Shown: in pieces, positions 24,761-32,962 of the stretch
Layout of the letters: each line of letters opens with the position of its first letter
Position numbering within the stretch: position 1 is the stretch's first letter
DNA from: Bradyrhizobium sp.
GTDB taxonomy: Bacteria > Pseudomonadota > Alphaproteobacteria > Rhizobiales > Xanthobacteraceae
Reading direction: 5' to 3'
Assembly (NCBI RefSeq): GCF_019244115.1
Contig: NZ_JAFATE010000314.1
Location: forward strand, 1-44,923
Length of the DNA: 44,923 bases
Position numbers and translations under genes: made by a program
Notes under the pieces: model-generated
The model's database searches: none
Seen by the model: only the letters and a program-made list of their open reading frames with translations
Told to the model about the DNA's origin: nothing

Positions 24761-26848
24761 TCAGTCGTGATCGTGGTCGTGACCGCCGTGGCGGTCGAAG
24801 TCGAAGCTCGCGAAGAGATCGCCAAGCGCCGGACGGTTGAGCGGCACGTAGGGGTTCTCGTTCGACGTCTTCGGGTTAGGCAGATTATCGCGGCTGCGAT
24901 CCGAGATTTTTGGCAGGTCCCAGTTCCGCTCGATGAACTTCACGATCGAGGCGTGATCGGTATATTCGTGCGACACGCGCCCGCCCCGTGAATATTTCGA
25001 GACCACGATCATCGGAATACGCGTGCCGTCACCGAAATAGTCGAGCGGCTGCACGTAGCCCGAATCGTAATAGCCGCCGCCTTCGTCGGTCGTGACCAGG
25101 ATCGCGGTGGACTCCCAAAGCTCCTCGTTCGACTGTACCTGTTCGATGATCTTGCGCGAGAAGGCTTCGAACAGCGAGAATTTCGATGACGCCGGGTGGC
25201 CGTCGTTGAAGGTCGACGGCTTGACCCACGATACCGCCGGCAGGTTGCCGCTGGCGATGGCATCGTAGAGATCATTGGTGTCCTTCAGGTGAGCATCGCG
25301 CTGGTCGGCGTGCGTCATGATCGACGCCGAGTACAGGAAGGGATTGCAGATATTGCAGTAGAGATAGGCGACCGGATCGAGCGCGCCGAAATTCGTGCCC
25401 TCACCCGGCGCGGTCTTGAAGTCGTTCCAGCGCTCGCCGAAATAGGCCCAGGACACCTGGGCGCCGTTCAGCACGTCGCCGATATGCTTCTGCTTGATGA
25501 CCGGCGGTAGCGTGAACGGGCCATTGTTGATCGGGTCGGTCTGGCCGCTGCCGATATAGGCGGGCACGTAGTTGTTCAACAGATAATAATGGTCCGGCGC
25601 GCAGTTCGGCGAGACGTGCAGCGCGCCCAGATAGGAGACGATCGTCGCCACGCCTGGCTGCATCGAGTCGGAGCAGTTGGTGTAGCTGCCGCCGCCGTAG
25701 CCGTCATTGGTGTACCAGTTGTTGGTTTCCGGTGCCGGGTTCGGATTCTCGACCTCATCGACATAGGCGGGCGGATTGGAGCCCGGCACCAGCACATGGT
25801 TCGGCGTCGCCGGATTGCCGTTGGCGTCGGAATACCACAGCGCGTCGGCATAGCCGAACATCATCTGGTTGGCAAACGTGCCGCCCATGATCGGCTGGTG
25901 ATAATTGTCGAGCAGCGTGTATTCGCGGGCAAGCTTGACGAAATAAGGCGCATCACCTTTCGCGACGTTGTAGAAGCCCATCGCGATGTTGCCTTCCTTG
26001 AGCAGAGGCGACGGGGCGGGCGACGGGAACGGCTTGCCGTTGCTGCCCGAAGAGACGGTCTCCTCGACCCACGGGAACAGGTCGGCTTGGCATCCGCTGG
26101 CATTCTGCCGCGACACCTTGACGGCGTCGCAGTCGAGCTGCTGCCACATCTGGTAGAAGCGATGCACGGGGCTGCCGCCATAGGTGTCGTAGAGGCTCGC
26201 GCCCTGCGCCGTCACCAGCGGATAAGGTCCGTTCGGCAGGTTGGCAGCGTTTTGGATGCGCGTGTCCGGCGAGTTGCCGGCAATGCCCGTCGCCCCCTCG
26301 GTCAAGAGCGGCAGATCCTGCGTGCGCAGGCTGAAATGGACGCCATTGTCGTCACTCTCGGCCTGCTTGGCGAGATCGAGCGTGGCCATGCAGCCCGGAC
26401 CATTGAGCGCCGCAGTGTCGACCGCGCCATAGCAGGTCTGCGGCGCATAGGAGGTTCCGGGCGTCTGCAGCTTGTTGCTGGTGGTGTTGTAGGGCGTCTT
26501 GTTGCCGGGATGATTGGAATAGAAATTGGTGTCTTCGGCGGCGAACTGCGCGGCCTTCGCATAGTTCGGTCCCGGGGTGCCGTCGATGTTGATGATGCCC
26601 TTGGAGAGCAGGTTGTCGACCTGCTCGCCGTAACGCGGCACATAGGTCGCGAACACATGGTCGAAGGTGCGGTTCTCGCCCATGATGATGATGACGTGCT
26701 TGATCGGGGTGTCGGCCTTGCGGTCGCCCGCGTGCGAGCCACCCAGCGTGGCCTCGGACGCGTAAGCATCGCAGCCCATCAGCGAGAGAATGGCGGCGGT
26801 GACCACGGTGCGATCGCGCAGTCGTTGCGTCAGCTGCTTGAGCATCAT
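24761..26848 (-). CDS. Exported phosphoesterase paralogue (PF04185)
   Basis: A 695-residue exported phosphoesterase closely similar in layout to the one at 20904. An N-terminal hydrophobic signal (VVTAAILSLMGC) ends near AYA|SEA; the LMGC sequence is a poor lipobox. The catalytic block is HVIIIMGENRTFDHVFATYV (Thr in the nucleophile position, Ser in the paralogue). Conserved blocks include LLDNYHQPIMGGTFAN, SWVKPSTFNDGHPASSK and VTTDEGGGYYDSGYVQP. It also ends in a His/Asp tail (FDFDRHGGHDHDHD). Two ATGs adjoin at the start (26848 and 26845); AGGAC precedes them, slightly favouring the second. A perfect CTGTCAT lies 69 bp upstream. Confidence 0.85.
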   Translation of the reverse strand: MMLKQLTQRLRDRTVVTAAILSLMGCDAYASEATLGGSHAGDRKADTPIKHVIIIMGENRTFDHVFATYVPRYGEQVDNLLSKGIINIDGTPGPNYAKAAQFAAEDTNFYSNHPGNKTPYNTTSNKLQTPGTSYAPQTCYGAVDTAALNGPGCMATLDLAKQAESDDNGVHFSLRTQDLPLLTEGATGIAGNSPDTRIQNAANLPNGPYPLVTAQGASLYDTYGGSPVHRFYQMWQQLDCDAVKVSRQNASGCQADLFPWVEETVSSGSNGKPFPSPAPSPLLKEGNIAMGFYNVAKGDAPYFVKLAREYTLLDNYHQPIMGGTFANQMMFGYADALWYSDANGNPATPNHVLVPGSNPPAYVDEVENPNPAPETNNWYTNDGYGGGSYTNCSDSMQPGVATIVSYLGALHVSPNCAPDHYYLLNNYVPAYIGSGQTDPINNGPFTLPPVIKQKHIGDVLNGAQVSWAYFGERWNDFKTAPGEGTNFGALDPVAYLYCNICNPFLYSASIMTHADQRDAHLKDTNDLYDAIASGNLPAVSWVKPSTFNDGHPASSKFSLFEAFSRKIIEQVQSNEELWESTAILVTTDEGGGYYDSGYVQPLDYFGDGTRIPMIVVSKYSRGGRVSHEYTDHASIVKFIERNWDLPKISDRSRDNLPNPKTSNENPYVPLNRPALGDLFASFDFDRHGGHDHDHD

Positions 26849-27203
26849 GTCCTCATGATGAGATGAAAATGAAAATCGAAGCGACTTGATGTCGCGCCAG
26901 AACCTAAGCGGCCGACATGACAGGTTTGCTTCAGGATCGTGTCATTGCGCATGAGACCACAAAAGATGCGCGAAAAAATCGATCGAGGTATCGGCGGGAA
27001 CCGGCTTTGGATCGTCCGGCCGTTCGCCTTGCGGAACGCCGTCTCAGATTTCAACGCAGCGTCACAGCGGTGCCGTGGTATAGGCTTCCGGCAGTAATGA
27101 TGACGCCACGCAATCGCTTCCGGGCGAACTTCGGATTCGGGACAGTGGGCATATTTGGGTTATATGACGACGCGTCACTCTTCAGCCTGTCCATCTCACA
27201 GCC
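26849..27203. other. Divergent promoter region between phosphoesterase and prepilin peptidase genes
   Basis: 355 bp without a gene. It must hold the promoters for the leftward phosphoesterase gene and the rightward peptidase gene. On the minus strand a perfect CTGTCAT (26917-26923) is preceded, 11 bp away, by CTGAAGC (26928-26934), a possible PhoB site. I found no other clear signal. Confidence 0.5.
26917..26934 (-). promoter_or_regulatory. Candidate PhoB box
   Basis: Minus-strand CTGAAGC-AAAC-CTGTCAT. The second half-site is a perfect match to the PhoB half-site and the first keeps only CTG. The site lies 69-86 bp upstream of the phosphoesterase start. Confidence 0.35.
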
Positions 27204-27677
27204 ATGATCGCCGTCGCCTTCCTCGTCCTGCTTGCGCTTGCGAGCCTGCTGCTCGCGTGGATCGATCTGCGCCGCGGCATCATTCCCGACTGGCTCAATC
27301 TGGCAATCGCCGTTCTGGGTCTCGCCAGGATCGTGATCCTCGAGGACTGGGTCTTGGCGCTCAGCGCGGCCGCCGAGGGCATCCTGACCGGCGCGATCGT
27401 CTGGCTGCTGCGGTGGCTGTATTTTCGGCTGCGACAGCGCCAGGGCCTCGGGCTCGGCGATGTCAAGCTGCTCGCCGCCTCCGCGATCTGGGTCGGCATC
27501 GCCGGCATCCCGATGCTGCTGCTGGTCGCCTCGCTCGCAGCGCTCGCGGCCGCGGGCGTTCTGCATCTGGCGGGCGCGAAGATGACGCGGCAGACGGCGC
27601 TTCCGTTCGGCCCGTTTCTCGCGTTCGGGCAGCTCGCCACACTCGCCCTTCAGCAAACCGGCTGGATGGTCTATTGA
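27204..27677 (+). CDS. gspO: Prepilin peptidase (A24 family, short form) for the type II system
   Basis: A 157-residue inner-membrane aspartic protease that cleaves the leader of the pseudopilins GspG-K. Two catalytic Asp motifs are visible: WIDLRRGIIPDWLN near residue 20 and LGLGDVKLL (GxGDxK-like) near 82-90, with several TM helices around. The N-terminal methyltransferase/zinc domain of GspO/PilD is missing, so this is the short form like CpaA/TadV. It is convergent with the GspC/N-like gene, overlapping its end by 7 bp. Confidence 0.85.
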   Translation: MIAVAFLVLLALASLLLAWIDLRRGIIPDWLNLAIAVLGLARIVILEDWVLALSAAAEGILTGAIVWLLRWLYFRLRQRQGLGLGDVKLLAASAIWVGIAGIPMLLLVASLAALAAAGVLHLAGAKMTRQTALPFGPFLAFGQLATLALQQTGWMVY

Positions 27678-28351
27678 CGACGGTTGCCGCGACGCGGCGG
27701 ATCGGGGGACTGCTCGCTCTCATCGACTTGCGCACGCAACGAACTTGTCGGCGACGCGCCGGCCGTGCCGGGCTGGGGAAGGCTCAGGATCTCCGTCTGC
27801 TGGTCACGCTGCAGGATCACCTCGCGGCCCTGCACCGCGCGCAGTCGCCAGCCCTGAAAATCCTCGCCGATCTTCAGGCGCAGCGCCGCCCTGCTTGCCT
27901 GGTCAATGAAGATTCCAAAACTTTCATCTCCACTCGAGATCGTGCCCACCAGTGCGAGCGGCGGCCGCTCGACCCGGGGCTTTGGCGGAGGCGGCGCCGC
28001 CTTCACCAGCGCGACCGGCGCGACGGCGGGCGGAGGCGGCCGGCGCGAGACCGAAAAGATCGGCCGCTCGCGTGTGTTCGACAGTGTCGCAAGCGGGATC
28101 GCCCATAGCGGATTGGCGCTCAGCGCGCGTTCCGGTGGTGCAGGCGCCGATACCGGCGCCTGCACCGCGACCGCCGCCGGCTGATCCCACAATGACGGCG
28201 CCGTTGGCGTATCGGCGCGCCGCGGCGGGTCGATGTCATGACCGCTGTCGTCGATTGAAAAGGCCGAGGTCGAGGCTGGCACAGCGAATGCGGACAACAG
28301 CAGCACCGCAAGCGTCCTGGCGTGTTTCAGCATCGTCCCGAGCCCGCTCAT
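27671..28351 (-). CDS. Type II secretion GspC/GspN-like protein
   Basis: A 226-residue protein. An N-terminal hydrophobic segment (LAVLLLSAFAVPASTSAF) anchors or exports it, a Pro/Ala-rich linker with PIFSVSRRPPPP follows, and residues about 130-200 look like the HR homology domain of GspC (LALVGTISSGDESFGIF ... LRLKIGEDFQGWRLRAVQ). In the system such a protein links the inner-membrane platform to the secretin. I chose ATG 28351 as it overlaps the gspM stop as ATGA; ATGs at 28366 and 28336 are alternatives. Annotations in the genus may call it GspN; I cannot decide between the names. Confidence 0.65.
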   Translation of the reverse strand: MSGLGTMLKHARTLAVLLLSAFAVPASTSAFSIDDSGHDIDPPRRADTPTAPSLWDQPAAVAVQAPVSAPAPPERALSANPLWAIPLATLSNTRERPIFSVSRRPPPPAVAPVALVKAAPPPPKPRVERPPLALVGTISSGDESFGIFIDQASRAALRLKIGEDFQGWRLRAVQGREVILQRDQQTEILSLPQPGTAGASPTSSLRAQVDESEQSPDPPRRGNRRQ

Positions 28352-28908
28352 TTTGCCCCCTGCCATTGGCCGGAGACCGCGATCAGGACGCGCAGCTTGC
28401 CCTCACCGCCCGCTGACGCGCCGGCCGGCGCCTGCACGGAGAGTTGGTCGACAAACAGGAACGGCATGCCGGCCTCGACGTCATAGAGCAGCTTCTGCAG
28501 GCCGGGCTGATCGATCTCGCAGTTCGCGATGACCGTGACGAAGCCTGCCTTGGCTTGCGTGCCCTGCAGATCGATCTGCGAGGACAGTACATTCCCGCCA
28601 AGCCTGGTGACCGCGGTGGACACGCGCTGCAACAGCGCCGCGCCGGCGACGGTGACGGTGGCGCCATCCAAAAATGGCGAGCCGGCGGGCCCCTGAATGT
28701 CCACGGCCGACCCATGTGACGCCGTGGTCTTGCGGCCTTCGAACTGCTCCAGCATGGCCCTTGCCGCCGCGACCTCGGCGCGCTTGCCGAGCATGTCGGC
28801 AAGCGCGCCTCCGATCACGAACAGCGCCAGCAGCATGACGCAGGCGTAGGCTGCCGCGGCCGGCAGCGGCTTGCCCAAGGCCTTTTGCAGTGTGGCGGCC
28901 TGATTCAT
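28348..28908 (-). CDS. gspM: Type II secretion system protein GspM
   Basis: A 186-residue bitopic inner-membrane protein. A TM helix (AAYACVMLLALFVIGGALA) spans about 17-36; the periplasmic part has a short coiled region (EVAAARAMLEQFEGRK) and a ferredoxin-like domain ending LSVQAP and LRVLIAVSGQWQGAK. It binds GspL and stabilises the platform in known systems. The ATG at 28908 shares 4 bp with the gspL stop. A longer open frame extends upstream to 29604 but lies inside gspL and is not likely to be used. Confidence 0.8.
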   Translation of the reverse strand: MNQAATLQKALGKPLPAAAAYACVMLLALFVIGGALADMLGKRAEVAAARAMLEQFEGRKTTASHGSAVDIQGPAGSPFLDGATVTVAGAALLQRVSTAVTRLGGNVLSSQIDLQGTQAKAGFVTVIANCEIDQPGLQKLLYDVEAGMPFLFVDQLSVQAPAGASAGGEGKLRVLIAVSGQWQGAK

Positions 28909-29969
28909 GAACCTGATCCGAAATAGGGTGTGACATGGGCTTCGACATGGAAGCGCTCGCCGGGATCCTCCGGCGCGCGCGTCGTCGGAGCAAAGAATGT
29001 CGCGCGGGTGAACTGCGGTGACTGTTCGATCAGCCGGATCAGTGCGGGTGCATCCTGCGTCAGACCGGCCACCTGCATCTTGTCGCCCTCGATGCGCAGC
29101 TCCGTCACATAGGTGCTGTCCGGCAGCACGCGCGAGATGCCCTCGAGCACCATGACGCTCGACGGCGAGGTCTGCTTGCGCCGGGCGAGCAGCGTTTCGG
29201 CCGATCCGCTTCCCGGATTGAGCCGAAGCGCCGCGCGACGCTGCGCGATCCGCCGGCCCAGCTCCTGCTGTTCGGCCTCGAGCGAGCCGACCACATAGCT
29301 CGAGATTGCAAACGACAGCAGCGCCGCGGCGCAGCTGCCGAGCAGCGCGACGCGCAGCAGGCGTGGCGCATCGATCATGGAGGCGCCCGTCAGCCGCCGC
29401 TCGAACAGCGTGACCCGGTCCGTTCCGCTGGCTGCATCGACCGGCACGACCTGTCCGACGACAGACGCCGCACCGAGATTCTGCGCGAGCTTGACGAGTG
29501 GCTCGATCGTCTGCTTCGAGGTGGCCGCCAGCGTCAGGGCGATGCGGTCGCCCGCGACCGGCGCAGGCGCTGTCATGCCGAACACGGCGTCGTTTGCCGT
29601 CCACGGCGTCAAGCGGTCGATCTGGGCACGGATCATGCCGCCCAGAAAATCAGCCGCCTGTTTCGGGAAATCGACGGCGCGAAACAGCACCTGGTCCGGC
29701 CGCATCAGGATGTCGATGCGGCTGCCGCGGAACGCGGCGCGCCACTCCGCGCCGGGGGCCGGCTCGACGCGATCATGATCGAGCCTGAACGCAAGCTGTG
29801 GCAGCGTCGCCCCCTTTCGCAGCGCGCCCGCGCGCGCCGTGAAGGCGCCCGCTTCATGCTCGACGAGGACGATCCGCCGCTGCGGCGCGATTCGCGCCGT
29901 CACGGCATCGAGCGCGGCCGCGACGCCAGACATCCACACCGCGAACAGGTCTTTCAGTTCCGACATCAT
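28905..29969 (-). CDS. gspL: Type II secretion system protein GspL (PilN-domain)
   Basis: A 354-residue platform protein. The N-terminal part of about 200 residues is the cytoplasmic domain (actin-like fold in GspL), with the block RAVDFPKQAADFLGGMIRAQ. A TM helix (VALLGSCAAALLSFAISSYV) lies near 210-230, then a coiled segment and a periplasmic ferredoxin-like domain (STYVTELRIEGDKMQVAGL) of the PilN type. Start ATG 29969 or the adjacent 29966; 4-bp overlap with gspM and 6 bp after gspK. Confidence 0.8.
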   Translation of the reverse strand: MMSELKDLFAVWMSGVAAALDAVTARIAPQRRIVLVEHEAGAFTARAGALRKGATLPQLAFRLDHDRVEPAPGAEWRAAFRGSRIDILMRPDQVLFRAVDFPKQAADFLGGMIRAQIDRLTPWTANDAVFGMTAPAPVAGDRIALTLAATSKQTIEPLVKLAQNLGAASVVGQVVPVDAASGTDRVTLFERRLTGASMIDAPRLLRVALLGSCAAALLSFAISSYVVGSLEAEQQELGRRIAQRRAALRLNPGSGSAETLLARRKQTSPSSVMVLEGISRVLPDSTYVTELRIEGDKMQVAGLTQDAPALIRLIEQSPQFTRATFFAPTTRAPEDPGERFHVEAHVTPYFGSGS

Positions 29970-29975
29970 GTCCTG

Positions 29976-30899
29976 TCAAAACTCCCTTGAAGCGCGCCGG
30001 AGCCTCGGCACGTCGTTCTGCCATGACAGAACCCGGTAAGGGTCCTCTTCTTTTTCGTTGCCGAGACGGATCACGATTTCGGACATCGTCTGCCGCCCGT
30101 TCGGAAAGCGCAACCGGACCTCGATCCGGTAGGCGCGGCTCTGCTGCGCGGACGCGCTGGCGGCGGCCGGGCCGAGCGCGGCGGCGATGGCCGCCTTGTC
30201 GTTCGCGAGCGCGCCTCGACCGTCCAGAAACTGCTTCAGGAGCAGCGGCGTCATGCCGGGGAGTGCCGCGATCACCTCGGGCGCTGCGGTCAGGGCATCG
30301 ACGCCAGCTGCACCGCTGAACACGGTGAGATGGGGCAGCGCCCGCGCCACCAGCGCCGGCGGCAGGCCGAGCACGAGCGCAAGCTCGTTGACATGGGCGA
30401 ACGGCGCCTGGCGCGGCGAATAGGCCCGGCCTGCCGCCCGATAGAGCGCGTCCTCTTTTCCTTTGTCGTCCTCCATCGCCTTGGTGCGCCAGGCGATGAT
30501 GCGCTCGGCATATTCGCGCGCGTCCTCCGCCGATGCACCGAGCACGGTCAAAAGGCCGGCGATCAGCTCCTTCGGCGCCGCATTGAGATCGATACGCGCC
30601 GCTTCCGACACGAAGCTGACGGCGAGATCCATGTCGCTCAGGCGGGCGTGAAACGATCCGCGCGCCGGCCGCGCCTTCTCGCCTGTGAGCTGCAGTTGAT
30701 AGGCGGTCAGTTCGACGCCGGCGGACACCAGGCCTTCGGCCTGCACCGCCTCGTCAGCAACCGAGAGCGCGCGCGCCGAGTTCGACAGATAGACCGAGAA
30801 GACCGTCACCAGCGCGGCCAACGCGGCAAGCAGCCAAAGCACCGCGACAATGACGAAGCCGCGATTGGATGATGCGCGGGACGCGGAGAATCTTGTCAT
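29976..30899 (-). CDS. gspK: Type II secretion minor pseudopilin GspK
   Basis: A 307-residue minor pseudopilin, the largest of the set. A prepilin leader is followed by RG|FVIVAVLWLLAALAALVTVF; Glu5 is missing, as is typical for GspK, which caps the pseudopilus tip. The body has helix-hairpin-helix-like motifs (DLNAAPKELIAGLLTVLG and LTAAPEVIAALPGMTPLLL) seen in GspK. Its ATG overlaps the gspJ stop (ATGA). Confidence 0.85.
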   Translation of the reverse strand: MTRFSASRASSNRGFVIVAVLWLLAALAALVTVFSVYLSNSARALSVADEAVQAEGLVSAGVELTAYQLQLTGEKARPARGSFHARLSDMDLAVSFVSEAARIDLNAAPKELIAGLLTVLGASAEDAREYAERIIAWRTKAMEDDKGKEDALYRAAGRAYSPRQAPFAHVNELALVLGLPPALVARALPHLTVFSGAAGVDALTAAPEVIAALPGMTPLLLKQFLDGRGALANDKAAIAAALGPAAASASAQQSRAYRIEVRLRFPNGRQTMSEIVIRLGNEKEEDPYRVLSWQNDVPRLRRASREF

Positions 30900-31621
30900 C
30901 CGTTTGCCCCCGGCTTTGCGGGCGCGGCCGGGGTGTCGCCCTTGCCACTGTCCTTCGTGTCGCCCTTTGCATCGTCATCGGATTTGGCGGCACCCGCGGC
31001 CGCATCGACATGGACCGTCGCCACCGTCGACACCGAGAGGACCCGTCCGCTGCCCGCCTCCCGGACGGTGAGCCTGACCAGTGCCGGCAGCATCTCCATG
31101 TCGTGCCAGGCGTCGTGGAACACGTGGTCCGGACCGGCATAGGACAGCGACAGGCGCAGCGGCGATCGCAGCAGAACCACGGGATCGGCGACGTGAATCT
31201 CCGACGGCGCGACGCCGGGCGATAGCGGTGCGAATGGCGCGCGCGAGCGCACCGTGATGAACTGGCCCTTGTCGGCGTTTTCGCCGATCCGCACCACGTC
31301 CAGCCCGATGCCGACATTGGGACCGAGCGCGGTGCGCACGAACGTCACCGCAAGCGCCGAGCCGTCGAACAGCGGCTTCTTGCTGTTGCCGCTGGCCGGC
31401 ACATATTCGGCGGCCGCGAGATCGGCGGCGACCCGCTGCATCGCGATGCCCAAAATCTCGCTGCGCTGGATGCGGTCGATGCCGCGATTCCAGTTCGGCA
31501 GCCATTGCGCGGTCAAGGTCGCGAGGGCGGACAATACGAGACCGGTCAGCGCCAGCGCGATCAGCGCCTCGATCAGCGTAAAGCCCCGCTCGCCAGCTCG
31601 CCCGATGGCCATCGTGGTCAT
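30896..31621 (-). CDS. gspJ: Type II secretion minor pseudopilin GspJ
   Basis: A 241-residue minor pseudopilin with the leader ending ERG|FTLIEALIALALTGLVL and Glu5 present. The globular part is GspJ-like, with the block WNRGIDRIQRSEILGIAMQRV after the helix. The last 35 residues are a charged, low-complexity tail (KSDDDAKGDTKDSGKGDTP then APAKPGANG). It overlaps gspI and gspK by 4 bp each, so it is translationally coupled on both sides. Confidence 0.85.
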   Translation of the reverse strand: MTTMAIGRAGERGFTLIEALIALALTGLVLSALATLTAQWLPNWNRGIDRIQRSEILGIAMQRVAADLAAAEYVPASGNSKKPLFDGSALAVTFVRTALGPNVGIGLDVVRIGENADKGQFITVRSRAPFAPLSPGVAPSEIHVADPVVLLRSPLRLSLSYAGPDHVFHDAWHDMEMLPALVRLTVREAGSGRVLSVSTVATVHVDAAAGAAKSDDDAKGDTKDSGKGDTPAAPAKPGANG

Positions 31622-32031
31622 TGCCGAGGCCTTTGCATCAGGCGGACGGTCTCGAGCTCGACGCTCGCGCCGGAGGCGGCGCGTACCCGGACCTTCACCA
31701 GCTCGGGAATCCAGGCCACATCCGCATGCTCAACGATCCAGTCGCCGCCGACCGGACCGATGTCGATCCGCCAGCGAAAGTCGTGCAGCTGCCCGGAGAG
31801 TACGCCGGGCCGCAGCTCCTTGCGCGGCGGCACTTCGCTCGCGAGCACGCTCTGTGCGGTCTGCATCAGCGCGACATGGCTTTCCAGCGTCCGCACACCG
31901 CGCGCATTGGTCGACATGACAGAGCCGATCGCGACGACCGCCACCGCCACGATCGCGAGCGCGATCAGGACTTCCAGAACCGTGAAGCCGGCCTCACATC
32001 GGTCAGTTGGCGAATGGCGCGCGGGAGACAA
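31618..32031 (-). CDS. gspI: Type II secretion minor pseudopilin GspI
   Basis: A 137-residue minor pseudopilin. The cleavage site is EAG|FTVLEVLIALAIVAVAVVA with Glu5. The C-terminal block DVAWIPELVKVRVRAASGAS is GspI-like. The start must be TTG at 32031 (no ATG precedes the leader), supported by AAGGA about 8 nt upstream. It overlaps gspH by 29 bp. Confidence 0.82.
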   Translation of the reverse strand: MSPARHSPTDRCEAGFTVLEVLIALAIVAVAVVAIGSVMSTNARGVRTLESHVALMQTAQSVLASEVPPRKELRPGVLSGQLHDFRWRIDIGPVGGDWIVEHADVAWIPELVKVRVRAASGASVELETVRLMQRPRQ

Positions 32032-32467
32032 TTTCGATCCTTCCGGTCAGCCAGTTGACGCGAATCTCGTAGGTCTGATCCAGCCGTGTCAGCGCGATCG
32101 CGCCGCCGCACGACATGCCGTCGGCGAAGAAGCTGATGGTCGACAGCGCCGCGTATTGCCGACAGGTTTTTGGCAGCAACGCATCGAAGCGCACGTCCTC
32201 GGGAATGCGAAGCGCCTGCGCCGTCGCGCCCGAGCGGATGGCGCGCGCATGTGCATCAACCAGCGTCGCGACGTCGGCGTGACGGCGGATCGCGATGTCG
32301 CGATCGGTCTTCAGCACCGTCGCCGCCTCCAGCGCATAGGCCTGCAGCTGCGCACGCGAGGTGTGGCGGGCAAGCGCCGGCAGCAGCACGGCCGCCAGCA
32401 CGGCGATGAGCGCGATGATGCACACCATCTCCAACAGCGTGAAGCCCTGCTGGCTGGACCTCGTCAT
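32003..32467 (-). CDS. gspH: Type II secretion minor pseudopilin GspH
   Basis: A 154-residue minor pseudopilin with a very short leader, MTRSSQQG|FTLLEMVCIIALIA, Glu5 present. The body (ALEAATVLKTDRDIAIRRHA and SFFADGMSCGGAIAL with IRVNWLTGRI) matches the GspH fold of two beta sheets. It abuts the gspG stop with no gap. Confidence 0.85.
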   Translation of the reverse strand: MTRSSQQGFTLLEMVCIIALIAVLAAVLLPALARHTSRAQLQAYALEAATVLKTDRDIAIRRHADVATLVDAHARAIRSGATAQALRIPEDVRFDALLPKTCRQYAALSTISFFADGMSCGGAIALTRLDQTYEIRVNWLTGRIEIVSRAPFAN

Positions 32468-32950
32468 CTACTCGTTTCGCGCGCTCGTCATGGTGTCGAG
32501 CGAGATGTCGGCGGCGGTGCCGCTGCCGCCTTCCTGCCCGTCCGACCCCAGGGAAATGATGTCATAGGCGCCGTGCTCGCCGGGCGCGCGATAGATGTAG
32601 GGATGGCTCCAGGGATCGTTGGGAACGGCGCCGCCCTTCAGATAAGGCCCGTTCCAGGCGGCCACCCCGGGAGCCGGGCGCACCAGCGCGGCGAGGCCCT
32701 CCGCGCTCGACGGATAGCGGCCGGCGTCCAGATTGAAGAGATCCAGCGCGCTGGCAAAGCTCTGCATCTGGATCTTGGCCGCCTTGACCTTCGACTCGCT
32801 CAGATAGTTGAGCACGCGCGGGCCCACCAAGCCCATGATCAGACCGATGATGGTGATCACCACCAGCATCTCGACCAGCGTGAAGCCGAGCTCGCCGCCT
32901 CTGCCTTGCCGGCGATGCATGTCCCTTTTTGTTAGAGCTTCTTTTCGCAT
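32468..32950 (-). CDS. gspG: Type II secretion major pseudopilin GspG
   Basis: A 160-residue major pseudopilin that builds the periplasmic piston. The leader ends ELG|FTLVEMLVVITIIGLIMG with Glu5. The NLDAGRYPSSAEGLAALV and PYLKGGAVPNDPWSHPYIY blocks and the calcium loop LGSDGQEGGSG are diagnostic. GGAGG is 5 nt upstream of the ATG at 32950, the strongest ribosome site in the operon, in line with the need for many copies. Confidence 0.93.
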   Translation of the reverse strand: MRKEALTKRDMHRRQGRGGELGFTLVEMLVVITIIGLIMGLVGPRVLNYLSESKVKAAKIQMQSFASALDLFNLDAGRYPSSAEGLAALVRPAPGVAAWNGPYLKGGAVPNDPWSHPYIYRAPGEHGAYDIISLGSDGQEGGSGTAADISLDTMTSARNE

Positions 32951-32962
32951 GACGACCTCCGA

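Noticed and set aside
26770-26848. Second phosphoesterase as a lipoprotein (LMGC)
   Set aside because: Met at -2 and the following sequence fit a lipobox poorly; cleavage after AYA is likelier.
28909-29604. Longer N-terminus for GspM
   Set aside because: Would lie wholly inside gspL; the ATG at 28908 gives a normal GspM with the TM helix near its start.
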